From assembly GCA_023101725.1 (NCBI GenBank), contig JALJCO010001117.1:22852-86851 (forward strand): DNA of 64,000 nucleotides. The letters run 5' to 3'. A model generated the notes under the pieces. That model ran no database searches. It saw only the letters and a list, made by a program, of their open reading frames with translations, and was not told the DNA's origin. Shown one piece after another: positions 55,838 through 64,000 of the stretch. The translations under genes and the position numbers were made by a program. Positions within the stretch are counted from its first letter, which is position 1; every line of letters begins with the position of its first letter. This stretch comes from Atherinomorus stipes. Taxonomy: Eukaryota > Chordata > Actinopteri > Atheriniformes > Atherinidae.

Positions 55838-56105
55838 GGAATAGTTCACACTCAGAATGATTTAACTTTATTTTCCACTTCACCTGATGGTGAGCAAGAC
55901 TCTGGGCCACTTTTTAATATCTCAAATGCAGCTGGAGATCAGGAAGACTTCTCATTTCCCCCCAATGGAGTTCGCCAGGGTCCGAGCCAAAAAGGTCCAT
56001 AAAAGTCCACAAAAAATTGTCAATATTCCTCCATACTGCTCGTCCCATGTAATCCAAGTGTCCTGGGTGGGTAGCGTCCAGAATTTACTCGAAACTACGT
56101 CATTT
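55838..56105. repeat. dispersed repeat, copy 2
   Basis: Uninterrupted copy of the repeat seen split at 48.5-50.8 kb, from ttaaaggaatagttcacact to agcgtccagaatttactcga. It supplies the empty site for the hAT-like element there. Confidence 0.75.
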
Positions 56106-56735
56106 ACTGTATTTATTTTTGTTGTCTGGTGTGACATTCAAAATCATCAGAAAGTCACAACCAGTAAAGCAAAGTAAAAAGGTTAAATAGAAATAGATTT
56201 CAAATCAGCCCAAAAAGCTGATGTATTATATTAATTTACAAAGACTAAAACTAAGGATGTTTCTGCAATAATTTTAGTTAGTTTTAGTTAGTTTTGTAAA
56301 GACATGATACAGTTTCAGTTAGTTATCGTTTTGTTAAAAACTGTCATTTTTATTTTTATTTCAGTTAACTGAAATGTTTTTTCAATTTTAGTTTTCGTTT
56401 TTTCGTTAGTTTTAGTTAACTATAATAACATCGGTGTCGATGAGGATGAACTCTGCAACGCTGTAACTCTGTCTAGGTTAGCTTTTAGGTAAAGCTTTTA
56501 TTTATTTATTTATCTGTCTATTTTTAACTTGTTTTATGCGTTTCCTACAGGCTCTTAATACCCTGCAGTGCTGTGGCACTTCCCAGCTTTTTCTTATTCC
56601 TTTTCTTGTCCTGTTTCGTTGATTTTCTGTTTTATGTATTGATGTAGTTTTTATGGGTTAAATGTGAAGCACTTTGAGTACCATTCTGGGTATTGTAAAG
56701 GGCAATACAAATAAAAGTTGATTGATTGTATTGAA
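56106..56735 (+). pseudogene. LINE 3' UTR (L2-like)
   Basis: From about 56460 the sequence reads as a LINE trailer ending gtgaagcactttgagtacc, gtattgtaaagggcaataca and aataaaagttgattgattg. No coding part is present. The first 350 bp are AT-rich with attagttttagttagttt repeats. Confidence 0.55.
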
Positions 56736-56789
56736 ACTCTGTTTTATTGCTGTTAAGTTCGAGGAAATTTGAGGAAAACCAAGACTTTA

Positions 56790-57850
56790 AGTCGTCTGAA
56801 CAGCTGGGAAGAGAGGGAGGTGGGAAGGATGAGTTCGGTTTACCAGAGATGTAGCGGTGGGTGTCATCCGTGAAGCAATGGAAATGAGTGTTATGTTTTG
56901 GAAGATGTTGCCAAGGGGGAGGATGTAAGTGATAAACAGAAGGGGTCCTGGGACAGAGCCTTGGCTTACGCCTGCAGTGAGGGGAGAGGATTCGGAAGAA
57001 AAGTACTTGAGCTGGATGAACTGAGTGCAGCCAGAGAGGAATGACTTAAACCAGATGAGTGGGCTGCGAGTGATGCCAAGAAAGGATAATCTATGCAGAA
57101 GGATGGAGTGAGAGATGGTATCAAAGGCCGCACTCAGATCGAGAAGAATGAGGGTTGAGAGAAGTGCAGAATCTGCTGCAATGAGGAGGTTGTTGGTGAT
57201 TTTTAGAAGAGTGGATTCTGTGCTGTGAAGGAGGCGGAAACCAGACTGGAATTGTTCATACAGATTGTTATGGGATAAATGAGTGTGAAGGTGAGAAGCG
57301 ACTGTTTCCTCTAGGATTTTAGAAAGGAAACGAAGGTTGGAGATAGGATGGAGACTGTCAAAGCTGTTTGGATCTGAGCCAGTTTTTTTTTATATCAGTG
57401 TAATGGAAGCAGCTTTGAAGGGTGATGGAACAATTCCATAAGTAAGAGAGGAGTGTATGATAGCGGTAATGAGGGGAAGGAGGGAAGGAAGGCATGATTT
57501 CACTAGGACTGTAGGGAGAGGGTCAAGTTAACAAGCAGAGGATTTGGATTTGTGGATGAGTTCAGAAACAAGTGAGGGTGTAGAAAGTTCAAAAACAGAG
57601 ATGGGCTGATGGAGGAAGGTCATTGGAGGGGCAAAGAGGGGACGTAGAGAGTAAAGACTGATGGACAGAGTGGATTTTTGCATTGAAAAATGACATAAGA
57701 GAATCACACTAAGCTGTGGAGTAAAAGTGAGGGGGGAAGGAATCATGGGGCCTAAGAATGGTGTTGCATAGTGAGGAGAAGGCCTTAGAATGTCCCTCAT
57801 GGGAGGAGATGATGGCAGAGTAGAAGTTATTTTTGGTTTGACAGATGCGG
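56790..57850 (-). pseudogene. L2-like LINE reverse transcriptase, minus strand
   Basis: Minus-strand reading gives [96 protein letters not shown] and HCFTDDTHRYISG. These are the RT blocks in order. The catalytic YADD is changed to FTDD, and the PQGS block has S for P. Several frameshifts occur. The copy is incomplete at both ends. Confidence 0.8.
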
Positions 57851-58030
57851 TCTTTGTAATAACACATATGTTTGAAATAATAATAATATTTTATTTAAAT
57901 ATTATTTATAGAAATATTATTTGAATATTTATAGTTTTATTGTATTTTATTATTCACCGTGGGTTTGAGAGGACTGCAGTTTCATCTGCGTTGTATGTCT
58001 AACATGTAGCACATTTGACAATAAAGTTGA
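57851..58030 (+). repeat. LINE 3' tail fragment
   Basis: catgtagcacatttgacaat and aaagttgagttgag match a common fish LINE 3' end. AT-rich sequence precedes it. Confidence 0.45.
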
Positions 58031-58202
58031 GTTGAGTTTTCCATTTATTGATTTGATATCAGGTTGATATCAAATCTTGCAGTATTTCACATTCCTATTT
58101 TAAACAGTTTTTTTTATAAGCTTTGATCAAATCTGTTTAAGTTCAGTCATGCTTTAATACATGATTTGACTTTCTGACACTGATTCATGATGTTTGTCAC
58201 AG

Positions 58203-58277
58203 CAGAGATGGAGACATCTGAAAAACAGCTGATAAAGGAAGATGCTCCACCCCTGGAAGATCCAGGACCTTCAGCAG
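58203..58277 (+). CDS. short acidic exon of the CARD gene, copy B
   Basis: Same tandem acceptor (cacagcag) and donor GTAGGA as copy A, same phase 1 end. It encodes AEMETSEKQLIKEDAPPLED then PGPSA, nine codons longer than copy A by an in-frame insertion (APPLEDPGP region). Flanking introns match copy A for at least 150 bp upstream and 100 bp downstream. The matching CARD exon is expected just beyond the end of the window. Confidence 0.6.
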
Positions 58278-58399
58278 GTAGGACCCAGGACCACATGAAG
58301 CCCAAGATAGCCAATCACAGCTCTGATTCCTTTTGTGGTTTTAGTATCTTCTTGTATGTTGGAGGATGTCCTCATGAATTAGAGATCTTGCTCAGAGAC

Positions 58400-58615
58400 C
58401 GTTTAAAGGTATCATCATCCGGAAATCCTAAGGAAATCCACCAGAATTCCTCCCCCCCCGGGAGAACTTAAACTAGGGGGATGGGTTTCCCAAGGGAAAA
58501 AACTCAGGGAAAAACCCGGGGGGTTCTTTTTTCCCCTCGGTAGTTTCAGGACCGCCCATGTGCGCGCTTCGTGGAAGTCAGCAATACTCCTTTTTAGGCT
58601 CTAAAAATCGACTAA
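58400..58615. other. odd homopolymer-rich stretch
   Basis: cctccccccccgggagaa, ggggggttcttttttcccct and similar runs alternate here in a way not seen elsewhere in the window. It may be a divergent repeat end or a sequencing/assembly error. No gene. Confidence 0.35.
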
Positions 58616-58905
58616 ATCGACTTATGTCATTTCGAGTAAATTCTGGACGCTACCCACTCAGGACACTTGGATTACGTTGGACGAGCAGTATGGAGGAATA
58701 TTGACAAGTTTTTGTGGACTTTTATGGACCTTTTTGGCTCGGACCCCGGTGAACTCCATTATATGAAAGTTGGGGGGAAACGAGAAGCCTTCCTGATCGC
58801 CGGCTGCATTTAAGATATTAAAAAAGTGTTCGAGAGTCTTACTCACCATGAGGGGAAGTGGAAGATAAAGTTACATCATTCTGTGGGTGAACTATTCTTT
58901 TAAAA
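58616..58905. repeat. dispersed repeat, copy 3 (inverted)
   Basis: Inverse orientation to copies 1 and 2: ggacgctacccactcaggac to gggtgaactattcttttaaa. It is inserted in duplicate B and absent from duplicate A at the corresponding place (about 33290). Confidence 0.7.
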
Positions 58906-59239
58906 CGTGTATTGAAATAGGACCTCAGTTAAAACGTGCAGGAAACTCCGGAATGTGAAAGTGGCTTCGTTTTCGAGTTTGGGCCCTCTCTTCACACCAG
59001 AATTGACCACAAGCGCTCTCCACAGTACGTGATTTGGCTTCTCTGTGGAAGCTGCTCGCTGCTAACATAAGCTCTCTCTAGCACCACCTGAAATCAGCTG
59101 ATTACCTGCGGTGGAGCTGTGATTAATGACGAACTTCGTCAGAGAGAAGGACACCACAACAGACCGATTGAGTCCACATCACTGCAGACACCGAATCGAT
59201 CCACCTGCAATCTCCTGTTCCATTTCTCCCTCACTCGTG

Positions 59240-59590
59240 AAGAAGACCCAGAAATATACAAACTTCTCCACCTGGGACAGTATCATTCCTCACCCGGAGA
59301 GGACACTCCACCCTTTTTCTGGGTGAGGACCATGGTGTTGGCTCAGAAGAGGAAGAAGTGCACTATCAGCACTGTTAACAGTGGAGATGGTGTGTTGCTG
59401 ACCTCGACTCAGGACGTTGTGGGTCAGTGGAAGGAATACTTTGAAGACCTTCACCAGCACGTTTTCTGATGAGGAATCAGAGTTTGGGGATTCAGGGGTG
59501 GACCATCCTGTTACCGGAGCTGAGGTCACTGAGGTGGTTAAAAAGATCCTCGGTAGCAGAGCCCCAGCATTGGATGAGATGCAGTGTTTC
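59240..59590 (+). pseudogene. LINE linker fragment (duplicate copy B)
   Basis: REEDPEIYKLLHLGQYHSSP, TPPFFWVRTMVLAQKRKKCT, then VTGAEVTEVVKKILGSRAPA and LDEMQ, ending at the same point as copy A where cagtgtttcccctac begins. It carries neither the TATA-flanked nor the TTAA-flanked insertion of copy A. Confidence 0.65.
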
Positions 59591-60780
59591 CCCTACCATA
59601 TATAGGCTGGGCACCCCCCCCTCCCTACAAGACCCAGCGCCCTGCCTACAAAGTCAGGTTAATTTATTTTGATCTGGTTTTTATCCAGGACCACGTCACA
59701 GCCAGCCGAAATTAACACTCGCCAGGCGCCAAATGCGAGTAAATGAGGCTGATTAAGAAGCGTGAATATGTGGTGACTTTTAGCAGGTGCTAGTCAGCCA
59801 TCTATAATAAAGCTTGGTGAACTGGAGAGTAAACCAGCAGATTTACACGCCGACCAGTGAGAAAGTTCAGTGAGAAGCGGCGCTTTGGAGATGTAGCAAA
59901 ATACCGGCTGCACTAGTCTGGGTCCGCTCCATTTACTGCCCTGGCGACTGAGTGGCGAGTCAGGTGGGCGGAGTTTCACTCATCCGCTCAGATCCGACGT
60001 AGTTTTGTTCCATCTTGATAAATAACGTTGATATGCGCCTTTATTGAAGCTCAGTAGATAAATATGAGCATTAAAATGGTTCCTGGAACAACTTGGGTCG
60101 GATTCTGATTCTGTTCAGCTGCAGCAGCAACATCATGTCACAGTCCACCTGCTTTACACTGTTACTGTCCTTGTTTGTTCGGAGACCTCCAATGGAGACT
60201 ACAGCCTGAAACAGATGTGTGCAAATTTAGGATAAACTTTTATTCTTTTTAATTATCATTTTGTTTTGGTTAAAGCATCTTTCCATCTGTAAATGATTTC
60301 CTCCATTTAAGCAGCAAAAAGTTGTGACGGGGGTTTAAAAACATTGAAACAAGTAAAAAAAAAGAAAAGAAAAAAAAGACGAAAGACTGGGAGACACTGT
60401 CAGATGTCCTTATTGTCCAACTGTGTTCTCCAGAGATCAGGGAGTAACTATGCTCCCACCAGGCTGTAATGCTGCAGGACTGTCAGGAACAGGAGGCCAG
60501 ATTTCATGGACTGTGTGAAAGCACCAAGAAGAGAACGAGGAGTCTGACCAGGAAGTTTCAAATTAATAAATTCAGAAATGACCAGTTTACTAATTACAAA
60601 TATGTTTTTCTTGTTCTTGTTGTTTTTTTCATAATACTGGATTAACGGCCGAAAGATATATGTGTGTAAAATGGTTTCATATTCTGGCCGGTAAAAAATA
60701 TGCTTGGCCGCTAGAATTTTTCATCTACCGGTCAACTTGGCCGGTGAGTCAAAAAGTTAATTTTTGGACACTGGTCACAG
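59591..60780. other. hAT-like remnant and gene-free sequence
   Basis: Begins with the hAT-type terminus cagtgtttcccctac (59582). No transposase frame or opposite terminus is clear. tggccgctagaatttttcat and ctaccggtcaacttggccgg near 60710-60745 may belong to the same element. Confidence 0.4.
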
Positions 60781-60784
60781 CATA

Positions 60785-60965
60785 AGCCATTTAAAGTCTC
60801 ATCCAGAGGCGGATCTGGAAAAATATTCATGGGGTGGCAATTGAAGAAGAGGATTACTGTGACAGACCGACAACCTGTCCAGGGTGTACCCTGTCTCTCG
60901 CCTGATTATTACTGGGATAGACTCCCGTGACCCTGAATTGTACTAAGCAGTACAGAAAAAGAATG
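60785..60965. repeat. MITE end and SINE/LINE 3' tail
   Basis: cagaggcggatctggaaaaa is a hAT-like MITE start, and ggggtggcaactggggtggc at 63656-63675 may be a separated piece of it. acctgtccagggtgtaccct and gggatagactcccgtgaccc are the conserved 3' tail shared by common fish SINEs and their partner LINE. Confidence 0.5.
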
Positions 60966-60971
60966 AATATA

Positions 60972-61478
60972 CACAGTTGTCCTCAAAATTATTCATACCC
61001 TCCAATTAAAGACGGGGAAAAAAAATCTGCTTCAGGTGAAATGAGTTGAAATTGACAAAAGTGATAACTAAAGACTCTATGAAAATAATTACATTTATGT
61101 TGAATTGTGGTTTGAAAGAAATATTAAAACAAGCATGATGGGGCTCCAGAGTTGAAATTTTGTTGAGCAACACTTTGAGGCTATCAGGTATTTTCTGCAA
61201 TGTTCAAAAAGACGTCTGCACCTGTTGACAGGTATGTTGGTCCTCTGTTCATGGGAATGGTGCTTTAATGTGCCTGGGATAGTTTTGATTGCTTAGTTTT
61301 TTAAAAATATTGTTTTCCAACACAATTCAAAAGCACTAATTTGTTATGCTAAATTATAATTTTGTAAATTGTTGTTTATTATTAGTTTCTTTATTTTGAT
61401 GTTATTTGAATTAGTATTGTCAATTGAGTTAGCCTTTTCTTTAAGTGGAGGGTGTGAACAATTTTGAGGACAACTGGA
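60972..61478. mobile_element. mariner-like MITE with TA flanks
   Basis: The ends CAGTTGTCCTCAAAATTATT and its inverted match AATTTTGAGGACAACTG, with the longer extension cataccctcca/tggagggtgtg, resemble vertebrate Tc1/mariner termini. TA lies at both borders (60970-60971 and 61479-61480). No transposase frame is present. Confidence 0.75.
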
Positions 61479-61480
61479 TA

Positions 61481-62315
61481 TAAATACACATGTATATGTA
61501 TGTGTGCATAGCAGCATCTGAAACAGCACTGGTACAAAATAAAATAAGCAACTGAATAAAAATGTATCTGAGTACTTCTATAGACAGAGTTATTCTACAA
61601 AGTACATGAATGCATTGTGTGGAAATAAATTTGAACTGAGACAAAGTACTGAACATTACTTTTATTATTAACTCAGAACAGCAAGTTCCACGAATCAGCT
61701 GTGAGTTCTCCAGCCAAGAATCAGATACCAGTCAGTGTGGAAGCTTCTCCTGGTTCCTCCTTGTTGGGTCTTTGGAAAACTCTCATGTTTAGGTTGTGTT
61801 GGCTGCTCACACCCTGACCTGGATTTGCAAGATGGACATTTTAACAATGAATATCAACAGAAATTGCCACTGATTAGCAAACCATCAGGCTGTGTTAATT
61901 TGCACTCCATAATGTTTTAGCCGATAAGGAAACAATAAGAAAAATTTGTTTAATTTTGGAATTTAACTTGAGCATTAGGTTTAAAATACATTGTACACAT
62001 ACTACTATTTTTTTTTTAATTTATTCCTACTCAAATATTTTTCAAATATTTATATTAAAGCAAACAATTATTACTAGGGCCTATTAATGAAAAATATTTA
62101 TTTGAAGAGAAATGAGCAATGACTATTTAAACACACAGCAAAATACCCATTTTTTTAAAATTATGATTTGTTTTTCTTATTCATCTATAACTAAGTCTCT
62201 GTACTATCTGGACCAGCTCGACTGGACATGTTTGATGGCTCAGATGCTCTCTTTTCACTGTCTGACATCTGCATGGTCTCTTTTCTCACTTTCTCCTTCA
62301 TCATCTTATTCTTCA
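61481..62315. other. gene-free AT-rich stretch
   Basis: Nothing recognisable on either strand. Confidence 0.45.
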
Positions 62316-62319
62316 GAAT

Positions 62320-63425
62320 CAGAATCAGAATACTTTATTAATCCACAAGGGAAATTCAACAGTTGCCACTGCTCCAATAAGTTAGATATTAAAACCAATA
62401 CAACAATAAAATCACTAAAAATCAATAAAGTTAATGAAATAAATACAATCAATAAAACACAGCTAGGACCTTAAATTTCCATTTACTTGAGAATCAGTGT
62501 GAAATGGTTCAGAGAATTTTAGAGAGAGGAGTTATACAGTCTGATAGCTGTTGGCAGAAAGGAGCTCCTGTAGCGCTCAGTAGAGCATCTGGGTAGAAGC
62601 AGTCTGGCACTAAATGTGCTCCTCAGAGCATCCAGAGTGCTGTGCAGGGGATGAAGAGAGTTCCCCAGGATGGACCTGATCTTCCCCAAGATCCTCCTGT
62701 CCGTAACTGTTGTAAGAGAGTCCATCTCCTCCCCCACCACATCACTGGCTTTCCGAATTAGCTTGTTGAGCCTGTTTTGGTCAGCCACCTTCAATCTACT
62801 CCCCCAGCATGTGACAGCATACAGGAGAGCACTGGCTACCACTGACTCGTAAAACATTCGGAGCATGGTCCTGCAGATGTTAAATGACCGCAACCTCCTC
62901 AAGAGGTACAACCGGCTCTGACCTTTCCTGTAGATTTTATCTGTGTTTTTTGTCCAGTCCAGTTTATTGTCAATATGCACTCCCAGGTATTTGTACTCTT
63001 CCACCACCTCTGCATCCACTCCCAGGATGTCCACAGGGGTCACAGGTCCCTTCCTCTTCTTCATGTCCACCACCAGCTCTTTAGTTTTTGTCACATTAAG
63101 CTGCAGATGATTCCTTTGGCACCATGTGACAAAATTCCCAACCACAGACCTGTACTCAGCCTCATCACCACTCTTGATGTAGCCGACTACTGCAGAGTCA
63201 TCTGAGAATTTTTGAAGGTAGCAAGATTGGGTGTTGTAGCTGAAGTCAGTGGTGTAGATGGTGAACAAGAATGGGGACAAAACCGTACCTTGAGGGGCTC
63301 CCGTGCTGCTGAGTATGGTGTCCGACACACAGTTCTGCAGGCGGACATACTGTGGTCTCTGTGACAAATAGTCCACCAACCAGGCCACAATAGAGGGGTC
63401 CACATTCATCTGGTTCTTACTCTCA
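62320..63425 (-). mobile_element. Rex/CR1-like LINE, 5'-truncated, minus strand
   Basis: Includes the long RT frame at 62519-63409 and a 3' UTR ending at an agaatcagaatactttatta tail with a gaatca microsatellite (about 62318-62340). It stops abruptly at 63410-63425 on the 5' side, a typical 5' truncation. Confidence 0.85.
62519..63409 (-). pseudogene. LINE reverse-transcriptase C-terminal two thirds
   Basis: A 296-codon open frame with no stop. It starts inside the fingers (IVAWLVDYLSQRPQYVRL), then STGAPQGTVLSPFLFTIYTT, the catalytic FSDDSAVVGYI (FSDD where FADD/YADD is usual), HLQLNVTKTKELVVDM, VEEYKYLGVHIDNKLDW, YLLRRLRSFNIC, FYESVVASALLYAVTCWG and FSARLLLPRCSTERYRSSFL. The enzyme would reverse-transcribe LINE RNA at the target. 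The absence of stops suggests a fairly recent copy. The missing N-terminus (endonuclease and RT start) makes it inactive. Confidence 0.88.
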
Positions 63426-63999
63426 TTCCCTCTTTAATACGACGTAATGAGTTAGTTCTTACCTCTTTCATTTCGTGCTGCTGCCTTCTGTTCTGGCGGC
63501 TTTCTGTTCCCTTCCCGTCACTTCAAAACAAAGCAGTCTCATGGCCGTAGTCGGGCTGCCCCATGCTGCATTCAATGCAGTCGGACATCAGAGCTTCCTG
63601 CTCGTAAGTGTACAAATTGCTATGATCTGAATCTCGATTTCCAAGTTACCTGCTGGGGTGGCAACTGGGGTGGCAATCGCTGCACATCCTCACAGCGGTG
63701 CTGGCATCTTCTAACACTGCTGCCAGAGCTACGTACAGAGTATGCGTCTGAAAACACATCAACCACCCTAAACTCAGCACAAATATCAGTTTACTCTACC
63801 AGGAGGTGAAGATGGAAACAGTAGCGTGTTGTGTGAACTTTGAGGATGTTTAGCTCAACTCCACCAAAAGAAACCGTTTTCATTTGGACTTTAATTTTTT
63901 TTAATTTTCTGTCCACAGTGGGTTTTTTGTTTCTTTTCTAAATTAGTGCATTTCAGCCATTTATGGTAAATTAGACCAAAATTAAGTTTAGTGTGTTGG
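63426..63999 (+). other. intronic or intergenic DNA, duplicate of the CARD-exon upstream region
   Basis: No exon inside. From 63947 the sequence tgcatttcagccatttatgg to the window end matches 46936-46990 closely. There it lies about 120 bases before the CARD exon. aggaggtgaagatggaaaca at 63800 matches 45899 as well. Confidence 0.6.
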
Positions 64000-64000
64000 A

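Overview
This window is vertebrate, most likely teleost fish, nuclear DNA. The evidence is split genes with consensus splice sites, a fish-type NLR exon set (leucine-rich-repeat exons, a short linker exon and a terminal B30.2 exon), and a repeat load typical of teleosts: L2-, L1- and Rex/CR1-like LINEs, hAT and TA- or TTAA-flanked DNA elements, a DIRS-like element, a Ty3/gypsy element and an endogenous retrovirus. No prokaryotic operon, CRISPR array or rRNA gene was seen. Host coding sequence is only a few percent of the window.

Host genes. (1) 2041-4332 (+): the 3' end of an NLR immune-receptor gene, with two LRR exons, a 50-bp linker exon and a PRY-SPRY exon with a stop codon. Its FISNA/NACHT exons would lie upstream of the window. 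(2) From about 33.1 kb (+): a gene with a short acidic exon (33112/33115-33159), then a CARD exon (47110-47394). A second copy of the short exon lies at 58203/58206-58277. The last 60 bases of the window repeat the sequence just upstream of the CARD exon, so a second CARD exon is predicted just past the edge. All these exons are phase 1-1. No NACHT, caspase or other exon is recognisable between the two units, so a repeated CARD module inside one gene is as plausible as two tandem genes.

Layout. 1-2040: a hAT-like MITE and LINE scraps. 2041-6340: NLR 3' end, its 3' UTR split by a LINE that is itself split by a 1,023-bp hAT-like element with perfect 8-bp target duplications. 6344-8030: L1 ORF1 broken by two inverted-repeat elements. 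8031-16497: a minus-strand endogenous retrovirus whose two 743-bp LTRs show one mismatch, with a nearly whole gag but collapsed pol and env. 16501-18420: a TA-flanked MITE, a large foldback element and a SINE/MITE-like fragment. 18439-22600: a 4.2-kb minisatellite with higher-order blocks. 22770-27770: LINE tails, an L1 ORF2 end and a nearly full-length L2-type LINE. 27775-33090: mostly gene-free AT-rich DNA with a MITE, a LINE tail and a tRNA-like remnant. 33-36 kb and 58-59.7 kb: two copies of a duplicated segment around the short exon, each with its own later insertions. 36.2-39.3 kb: a second L2-type LINE. 39.7-44.4 kb: a decayed DIRS-like tyrosine-recombinase element. 47.1-47.4 kb: CARD exon. 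48.5-50.8 kb: a repeat split by a 2-kb hAT-like element. 50.8-55.1 kb: a Ty3/gypsy element with a 5' LTR only, carrying a 161-bp insert with a tRNA-Glu-like core. 55.1-58 kb: L1 and L2-like fragments. 59.7-64 kb: a MITE, AT-rich DNA and a Rex/CR1-like LINE on the minus strand.

How it fits together. The window looks like part of an innate-immune gene cluster that has been expanded by segmental duplication and swollen by layered transposons. Nesting and empty sites in the duplicated copies allow several insertions to be ordered in time. No clearly new enzymatic system was found. The best candidates for new biology are the young but defective retrovirus, the tRNA-bearing LTR-like 161-bp insert, the phase-1 CARD module duplication and the higher-order minisatellite.
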